A stretch of 64,000 nucleotides of DNA from Larix kaempferi. Taxonomy: Eukaryota > Streptophyta > Pinopsida > Pinales > Pinaceae. The translations under genes were made by a program, and so were the position numbers. The notes under the pieces were generated by a model, which saw nothing but the letters and a program-made list of their open reading frames with translations, did not search any database and was not told the origin of the DNA. The stretch spans positions 18,214,501 to 18,278,500 of the forward strand of contig BSBM01000643.1 of assembly GCA_027924585.1 (NCBI GenBank), written 5' to 3'. Each line of letters starts with the position of its first letter. The stretch's first letter is position 1. This document shows, one piece after another, positions 57,000 through 64,000 of the stretch.

Positions 57000-59047
57000 T
57001 TATCAATGTATAAACATAGGAATAAAATGGTTGATTTTTACTTGAATTAAAACCAATAAAATTATATAATCCAACATTATGATCAATGGGACTAGAAGAA
57101 ACAATTTTGAAGTTTTGTTTGATATATTTTAACACATACTTATGAGGCCAAGCTTCAAATTTATAACCTTTTTGACATGCACGATAAATATAAAGCAAGT
57201 TGATGGTAATTACTTGAACATGGAACACAACTTCCAAAGTACCATTAGGAACACTAACATTACTAGATCTTAAAACTAAAACATGATTACCATCACTTAT
57301 AGATACTTTCTATTGTGTTTGTGTTTTTAGTGTCATAAGAATTAAACAAAGAAGCTAAACCAGCAATGTGATTAGAAGCACCATAATCCATTATCCATTC
57401 CACATTAGAAGAATAATTACTTGGTTGAATAGAATAAGCTTACAGGGACATTGACTATTCTTCAGAAGGATTTTTCTTTGCTTTCGCAAGTTCACTTCTC
57501 CGTTTAAAGGAACTCTTTTTGGGGTGGTTGGTTTTGCCACAATACTTATAAGGATTAAACACTTTCTTTTTATTAGGACACCATGTTAGAAACATTAGAA
57601 GCATCATCAATAGAACTTGATTCTTGATTATCTGGTTTAAATTTTTATTAAAATTAAGATTCTTTTTGTTAACACCAAAAGTCCACTTTGCTTATCCACT
57701 ATCCACACCATATCATACATCATGTCCACTTTCCATTTCCACTACTTTGACAATCACATGCCAAAAATATCATAAATGACCCATTATTATTACTTCCTCT
57801 TTCCACGAAAGAGGGAAGTTAGCACATTCCTAAAAAATGGGAAAAAGGGAAAATCCCCCAAAATACGAAATTCCCACAAATGAGAAAAAATCCATAAAAA
57901 GAGGGGAAAAGAAGTTGGATATAACCTCTTATAATGTTGATCCAAATACCATTTTCAAATCCCATGGGCCACCAAATACTATGGGGCACAAAACCATGGG
58001 TCATAATATATATATATATATATATACTTGTGAAGGTCCCCCCATTTCATAAGACATATATTCTCCACCTCATGCATGCCGTTACTCTGCCGAAATTTCA
58101 TTGAGTCCTTTTTACCCATATGTTGAACTTTGGAACCTCTTGTGACATGTAGCTGGAGACTGTGGAGCTTCTAGGAGACCAAGGAAACATTACTCTAGAA
58201 GGCTGCAAGGGCCCCATTTCCAAGTATTTATTATGGTCCTAGATTGTGCTCTTTTAAAACCTTTTTAAATTGATGTTAGCTTAATGCATGTTTAGTGTAG
58301 ATCTAGTTTATTTTTCATTATTTGTATTTTTATTCTTGAAATTGCTACTAGAGAAACCATAATCCTTGGTAGGTGATTTTTAGCACATGTTAGTGTGGAA
58401 ACACTAGCAACACTTTTTACTATGTGTCATTAGAGCTTTATTATTAGACAATTGACCACTAGCAATTAATCTATCTTGCTCATTTATCAAACTTTTACAA
58501 TACTCTTCAAAATAGGGTTTGTGAGTACCCTTTCACATTTCAATGGCCCTATTCCTAGTTTGGATGAACATATCAAAGCATGAAGGTAATTTTTGTTCTA
58601 CAAGAATAGTTAGAGAATTGCCATTCTTCTTGTAATCTTTTCCACAATTATTTATCTTTTCATTATAAATATTAATTTCAACAAGAAATGACTCTATTCT
58701 ATCAAAATATTTAGGGTCCAACTCATGGATTTTCTTTTCAAGATAGTAAATAGAAACATCATCACTTTGATCAAATAAAGAATCTAGGGTTTTCCATACC
58801 TCAATAATACTATCATCAACCTCAATTTGTACCTGTAAGCTATATGAAACAATTTGTCCAATGAGTCATCTTGCTTGATCACATTGATCTTCCCATATTG
58901 CCAACACTTTTGCAACAATTGGTTTGCAAATATCAACTTTAGTTAACCTCCATAATTCTTGCTCCTAAGCATGCCAATAATCTTTCTCTTCCATGAGATA
59001 TAATTAGATCCAACAAATGCAGGAATAGAAACAACTTCTGAAGTCAT
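57000..59047 (-). pseudogene. gag: C4 gag, knuckle and protease region, decayed
   Basis: Start at the ATG at 59047 (MTSEVVSIPAFVGSNYISW), the usual copia opening before the capsid. 58533-58721 is a capsid piece (MDPKYFDRIESFLVEINIYNEKI, LVEQKLPSCFDMF). The knuckle and protease near 57.3-57.6 kb are very worn; a WIMDYGASNH-like box can be guessed near 57400. An imperfect (TA)n run lies at 58005-58026. Many stops. Confidence 0.7.
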
Positions 59048-59702
59048 GGTGATAAAATCCTAAACCCAAAATGCAAAAAAATAAATCGTCGCAAAGAGAC
59101 GAAAAATGTAAAATTAGAATTTTCTCACCAATGCTGAAAAGTTTCTACAACTAACCAATGGATCTGCAATTCCTCTACACATAACAATGAATATAATTTC
59201 CAAAAACAAAAAAATGCTGCAAATAGTGCATACATGGGATGGATTAATGTAACCGCATATACACGTTGTGACAATGTATAGGTTGTGTATGATTGTCAAA
59301 ATCAGGAAAACATGTAGACAAATCATTGAAATTACTGCTAAAGCCACTTGGATGGAAATTTGCAATAACCTAAAACAGAACAACCAAACACCCAGATCTA
59401 CAAGACAAAAGATAGATCCTTGATGCTAGATTAGTCTACAATAGATTTCAATTAAAAACTACAAAAATAAATCAAGAAAAAACTTGAAAATTTCTGATAT
59501 TTTTTAAATTAATGGTGAAAGTTAGGGCTTGAGAAAAAAATTCAAATATGTAGAATAAAGTTCAAATTTGAATAACTACCACTTAGGTATTGTATACCAA
59601 GTCACCAAACTTCAAAATGTGGAGTGCTCAAGTAAAAACATGAGACAATGTTGCTTGAAAACAAAAACAGAAGATTTTACTGAAGAAGGTAGAGTATAGT
59701 AA

Positions 59703-59717
59703 CTTGCTCTGATACCA
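59703..59717 (-). other. C4 primer binding site
   Basis: TGGTATCAGAGCAAG on the minus strand directly after the LTR: an exact match to the plant initiator tRNA-Met complement over its first 12 bases. Confidence 0.9.
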
Positions 59718-60290
59718 TGCTAGAATATTCACAATATGAGAAAATCATACAACAATACAAAACATGCATAGTATGAACTATTCTATCCTTCTATTTAACC
59801 AAACAACAAAGAACATGAATAAAAAAGGTTATAAAATAATAGACAAGAGAACACCACATATACGTGGTAAAACCATAAATGGGGAAACATCCACAGGAAG
59901 GGAAAAATCTTATTACTCCTCAAAATATCTCCAACATTACAACTTGAGATCCACTCCACATCTGCTATCCTAGAGTATTTCAATGATGATACAATTCTTT
60001 TCAACATGATTTGATATGATTTCCCAAATGATTCCCCTCACCTCTATTATATGCCAAGAGGTATAGAAGAATACCATCCCTCTTTTATATGCGTGATAAA
60101 TGATTTTCCACCTCTTTATATAATTAATGGTAAAATAAGTACTTTTCTCCATTATAAATGTTGGATATCTCAATATTATAATATTAAGAGTTATTTTGTT
60201 TGATTTTTCTTTCCAATTCTAGTTATGACTTCTCAAGACAACAACTAGACATCATTACACATGTAATTATTAAAATTACATATTCCGACA
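59718..60290 (-). repeat. C4 5' LTR
   Basis: 573 bp, TGTCGGAATATG at 60290 to ATTCTAGCA at 59718 on the minus strand. Confidence 0.93.
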
Positions 60291-60904
60291 TTTGATAAGC
60301 CCATAGTTTGAGCTATGGACCAACCTTGGTTCCATATCAAAGTAGTAGCATCATTAACAGTCTGCGATAAATAATATATATCGTGGTTTTTGAGAAACTA
60401 GCTAAGGTATGTGAAGAGAATAAATTCTCTCCAACACACCAAATAGAATCCAATCCAATCCTAATATGGGTGCCATTTCCTACCTTTCACACCAAAAGTG
60501 ATCCAATGGTTGGGAAAGTGGTCATCAAATCCTTCCACTAAATGGAACCTCTACAAAAAATTTTGTTCTCTCCTCATATCCATCCAACCAAATTTGATGG
60601 GGCCCAATACTTGTGATTAATGATCCATTGCCAAAGGCTATTCTTTGTAATAATGTTTCGAACCAACCTTGTTTCCAGAGATATGCTAAAAACAATAATG
60701 TCTTTTAAACCCCAACCACCTTCACCCTTCAACTTTGCAATTGAATTCCAGTTGGTCTAATAAAATACTCTCGATTCCTTCCCATGACAAAGAAAGTTGA
60801 AAATTAGTTGTTGAATTTTTCCCATGACACCCTTCATAATAGAAGTTTGCATTGAAAAATTGTTTGAAGGTGTTATACAACTTACCCTTCCATTGCACTA
60901 TAAT
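60291..60904 (-). pseudogene. LINE3 ORF2 fragment, right part
   Basis: Minus-strand blocks match the middle of LINE2 ORF2: GGWGLKDIIVF (LINE2 GGWGLKNIFLF), NSLWQWIINHKYWAPSNLVGWIR (LINE2 QSLWTRVVYHKYIAPLTLLEWIR) and NQGWSIAQTMGLSN, which continues across C4 at 44277. Stops and shifts are common. It is cut on the right by the LARD-like element at 60905. Confidence 0.8.
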
Positions 60905-62649
60905 TGTAGTGCCCCTAGACGGTTGTAGACCTCGAGGGCACTTGTCAAGTGACCCGACTGATTGAAACTTCCACAAGTTAACCCTTTAAATTTATACTTC
61001 TGTGAATTGTATGACAATTATGAAATTAAATAATTATCTATTCTGAAAAATAGCATGTTGTGTATTGACTAGATGTATGATGAATTATGTGATGAAAACG
61101 AAAGAAATACATGTAACGTAATGCCTTACTGATTAACAAGATATAAGATGTTATGAGTAAACTGTAATTGCTTAACGATTAGCATGTATAAAATGATTAT
61201 GATGAATGAGGACAGGATTATTAATATGTGTTTTTGAGAATGTGTGTAGCGACAGGTGAAACGCTTCATCGATGGACACACAAAGGAAATAAAGGGTCGT
61301 AGAGTACGAATAAATCACACACGGAAGGACGACAATGGTGTCGAATTCCAACAGATCCCACGGCTGAGTTCAAAATCCCTTATCTGCTTACTCGGGGTTG
61401 CGTGAAGTGGTGCGATGTGGACCATGACGAAGTTGGTCACGTACGAGTTGGGGGGAACGCAGTAAGAACGGACTTAATCCTCAGCGCCATTACTCCCCAA
61501 TAGCGTGTAGACAGAGGATTGAAGGTAATGGATCCTAAATCCCTACATGAAGTTCGCGCAAGTCAAATGAAAATATATTGGCAGAAGGAATCGACGGTGT
61601 GGTACCTTGCCGAAAAACAGAAAGGATGGACGCAAGGACCCAACGATGTGGTACCTTGCCGAGAAATGGACCCGACGGATAAATGGACCCGACGGAGTGG
61701 TACCATGTCGAAAGATGAGAATAAAGGACAGATGCGCCCAACGATGTGGCACCTAGGTCCTAAAAGGGATGAATTGGTAAAATTTATGCATAAAAACAAT
61801 ATAAAACTGCACTTAGAACACTTGTTCATGGAAATACATTTTAGTATTAAAAACAATAGAAATAATTATTTTTAGGCATTTGCACATGTAAATACTTTTT
61901 AGTATTTGAAATATTAGAAATAATTATATTATGAGCAAAATGGAATCCTAGGCTTGAGTTATTAGCTAACACCACATGCACCCACAAAATAGAATTTAGA
62001 GTGAGCATCTTAGAGACAAACTTGAGTAAATTTAAGAAAGTAGGTGCATTCTTCTAGGAAACTTGACAGATGGATTTGTGAGATAAATTACTTTTTGAAT
62101 TTTAAGAAATTAGGTATTTTGCATGAAGCGACATGTGTCGCAGGGGAATTTCCTATTTAAGGAAGGCTTTGGGGATGGGTAAAGGACCCAGTTTTTGGAT
62201 GGTTATCGTAATCTTGAAAAAGTGAGTGACTTGTTGCTATTGGGTTTGGCTAGAAATTATTGTGTGGGGGAAACCCATTGAGGAGTTTCTTGAATGGTGT
62301 GTGTGAGCTCTATGACCTGAAGCTTAAGGGTGGCCATGCAACTGAAAGCATGACCCTATGGTTGGGTGGCGAAGCTAATGGTTGCTTCGCCAATGGTTAA
62401 TCGAGCTTTGCTGGAGGGATCCTACGGAACACGCGGACGACAACGCACAAGATGGATCAGATTAAAGGAAAATTCTCCTTCGAAAACGGTCACGACCTAT
62501 GGTCAACAGGTTATGGTTTTGTCTATATTTGCTAAGTTATTCAGTTAATTTATTTTATTTCTTTAGTGATTATGCTATCTAATCTGTTTTGTATTAGTCT
62601 GTTAAGTTTCAGGTTAAGCATAGAAGGAAGCTACAGGAGGGGCCCTACA
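60905..62649 (+). repeat. LARD-like element 5' LTR
   Basis: 1745 bp. At 61590-61750 it carries a repeated phrase GATGTGGTACCTTGCCGA followed by GGACCCGACGG in about four degenerate copies. TATTTAA at 62154-62160, within an imperfect palindrome TTCC-TATTTAAGGAA, is a possible TATA box. No credible protein frame is seen. Confidence 0.8.
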
Positions 62650-62651
62650 TT

Positions 62652-62664
62652 TCGTATAAGAGCC
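62652..62664 (+). other. LARD-like element primer binding site
   Basis: TCGTATAAGAGCC differs from TGGTATCAGAGCC (initiator tRNA-Met complement) at two positions and follows the LTR by two bases. Confidence 0.6.
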
Positions 62665-63220
62665 GGTCGAACCTTGAGGGCACCAGACTCACATTATTTA
62701 GGGGTTCGTCGGTGGTCGCGGTGATCAAATGGAGGGATTAGAGCGATGATCTTCGAAGAATTTCACCTCCGACTGGAGCAATTATTCCTATAGGTTCTTC
62801 ATTGCTTGAATATTTCATATTTATTTCAGTTTTATTTGAGAAGTTATAGCTCTGGAATATCATGTGAAAATGTGAATTTGTGATTATGCATTTTTGTACA
62901 TTTTAGTATTTTAATCGTTGTGTATTGAAGAATTTTTATTAAAGAAACTGCTGCAAATTTCAGTATTTTAATCATTGTGTATTGAAGAATTTTTATTAAA
63001 GAAACTGCTAAAAATTTCAGTATTTTAATCGCTATTTATTGAAGAATTTTTATTAAAGAAACTGTTGTACATTTCAATATTTTAATTGCTGTGTATTTGA
63101 AGAATTTAATTTGGGGATTACTGTGTTTTCTTTGTATTTTAAAAACAATGTGTGATGAAGTGATCCGTTTATTAGAAATCATTGTACCTATATTCTAATC
63201 TTTAATGCATGAGAAATATT
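62665..63220 (+). other. Minimal interior of the LARD-like element
   Basis: No gene. An ATG at 62729 opens MEGLER and stops at once; this may be the relic of a gag start. The rest is AT-rich and mostly taken up by a 57-bp tandem repeat. Confidence 0.65.
62895..63115 (+). repeat. 57-bp tandem repeat, ~3.9 copies
   Basis: Units start at 62895, 62952, 63009 and 63066, exactly 57 bp apart, each with CAGTATTTTAATCG, TGTATTGAAGAAT and TTTTTATTAAAGAAACTG. It lies inside the interior of the LARD-like element, just before the polypurine tract and 3' LTR, where C1 and C5 also carry arrays. Confidence 0.92.
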
Positions 63221-63227
63221 AAAGGGC

Positions 63228-64000
63228 TGTAGTGCCCCTATATGGTTGTAGACCTTAAGGGCACTTGTCGAGTGACCCGATTGATTGAAAACTCCAGAAG
63301 TTAACCCTTTAAATTTATACTTCTGAATAATTGAAGAACAACTGGGTATGTACGTGATGACAACTGATGAATGAAAATAATGAATTATATGACAGTTATG
63401 AAAGTAAATAATTATCTATTCTGAAAAAAAGCATGTTGTGTATTGACTAGATGTATGATGAATTATGTGATGAAAACGAAAGAAATACATGTAACGTAAT
63501 GCCTTACTGATTAACAAGATATAAGATGTTATGAGTAAACTGTAATCGCTTATCGATTAGCATGTATAAAATGATTATGATGAACAAGGACAGGATTATT
63601 AATATGTGTTTTTGAGAATGTGTGTAGCGACTGGTGAAACGGTTCACCGACGGACACACAAAGGAAATAAAGGGTCGTAGAGTATGAATAATTCACACAT
63701 GGAAGGAAGACGACGATGTCGACTTCCAACGGATCCCACGGCCGAGTTCAAAAGTCCTTATCTGCTTACTCGAGGTCGCGTGAAATCGTGCGATGTGGAC
63801 CACGACGGAGTTGGTCACATATGAGTTGGGGGGCGCACAGTAAGAATGGACTTACTCCTCAGTGACATTACTCCCCAATAGCGTGTAGACGGAGGATTGA
63901 AGGTAACGGATCCTAAATCCCTACATGAATTTTGCACAAGTCAAATGAAAAGATATTGACAGAAGGACCCGACGGTGTCGTACCTTGCCGGGAAATGAAA
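63228..64000 (+). repeat. LARD-like element 3' LTR (partial)
   Basis: Matches 60905-61700 with one indel of about 55 bp near 63325 and scattered substitutions (few in 63420-63570, more near the start). Preceded by AAAGGGC as polypurine tract. Cut by the window end. Confidence 0.85.

Larger units (their letters stand above)
44278..60290 (-). mobile_element. Copia element C4, split by gypsy G2
   Basis: A copia element on the minus strand with LTRs at 44278-44856 and 59718-60290, flanked by the target duplication TTTGA (44273-44277 and 60291-60295). Without the G2 insert and one ACTTA copy it would be 6.6 kb. Order from the right: LTR, primer site, gag, integrase, RT (split by G2), RNase H, polypurine tract, LTR. 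LTRs differ by roughly 10% by eye, making it older than G2 and C5. It sits in LINE3. Coding is broken. Confidence 0.94.
60905..64000 (+). mobile_element. LARD-like non-autonomous LTR element (3' end outside)
   Basis: Two direct copies of a long block, 60905-62649 and from 63228 on, both opening TGTAGTGCCCCTA. The first ends CCTACA and is followed by a primer-site-like TCGTATAAGAGCC. The second is preceded by the purine run AAAGGG. So this is an LTR element on the + strand with 1745-bp LTRs and an interior of only 578 bp that lacks gag-pol. It interrupts LINE3. Its target duplication could be checked beyond the window (ataat precedes LTR1). Confidence 0.82.

Noticed and set aside
62366-62548. 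60-codon frame in the LARD-like LTR
   Set aside because: No homology; located near the R/U5 region of a non-coding LTR.
1-64000. A host gene, defence system or biosynthetic cluster
   Set aside because: All recognisable coding belongs to retrotransposons. Nothing with intron-exon structure or host-family motifs was found by reading.

Overview
The window is repeat-derived plant DNA. Every coding stretch I could identify belongs to a retrotransposon: Ty1/copia, Ty3/gypsy, L1-type LINE, a SINE and a non-autonomous large-LTR element. I found no convincing host gene, tRNA, rRNA or CRISPR array. The density of nested, partly decayed elements suggests a large-genome seed plant. The gypsy family called G1 here resembles gypsy elements I associate with conifers, so a gymnosperm is my best guess, but that is inference.

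Layout from left to right. 1-4893 is the 3' part of copia element C1 (+), inserted into LINE1 (-, 4894 to about 8790). 8.8-15.6 kb is mostly unrecognised AT-rich DNA holding a 219-bp SINE with 16-bp target duplications (10490-10708) and a decayed copia, C2 (-, about 11.4-13.3 kb). A worn LINE piece (+, 15.66-16.7 kb) abuts copia C3 (-, 16.7-20.95 kb), which keeps its 5' LTR and primer binding site. 20.9-23.3 kb is unrecognised. A short copia LTR plus primer site (C6, +) follows at 23.3-23.5 kb.

Gypsy G1 (-) occupies 23.78-24.23 kb, 31.5-35.6 kb and a little past 43.03 kb. It was split twice. Complete copia C5 (-, 24228-31515, target duplication CATCT) sits just downstream of its protease. Full-length LINE2 (-, 35633-43019, 13-bp target duplication, both reading frames open) sits in its LTR-like region.

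Beyond a telomere-like AACCCTTAT-rich tract (43.06-43.42 kb) and a 400-bp GAT/GAC tract (43785-44183) lies LINE3 (-). It is split by copia C4 (44278-60290, target duplication TTTGA), which is itself split in its reverse transcriptase by chromodomain gypsy G2 (46299-55699, target duplication ACTTA, 2.3-kb LTRs). LINE3 is hit again on the right by a large-LTR, nearly empty element (LARD-like, + strand, from 60905 past the window end).

Each autonomous element would have supplied its own capsid (gag or ORF1), protease, integrase or endonuclease, and reverse transcriptase/RNase H. Today only LINE2 has both frames open, and its endonuclease lacks one catalytic Asp. LTR divergence judged by eye (C4 about 10%, G2 about 7-8%, C5 about 3%) agrees with the nesting order. 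The observations I find most unusual are the diverged tandem arrays between pol and the 3' LTR in C1 and C5, a hairpin kept at the TATA box of both, a second gag-like domain after the protease in G1, and the LARD-like element.
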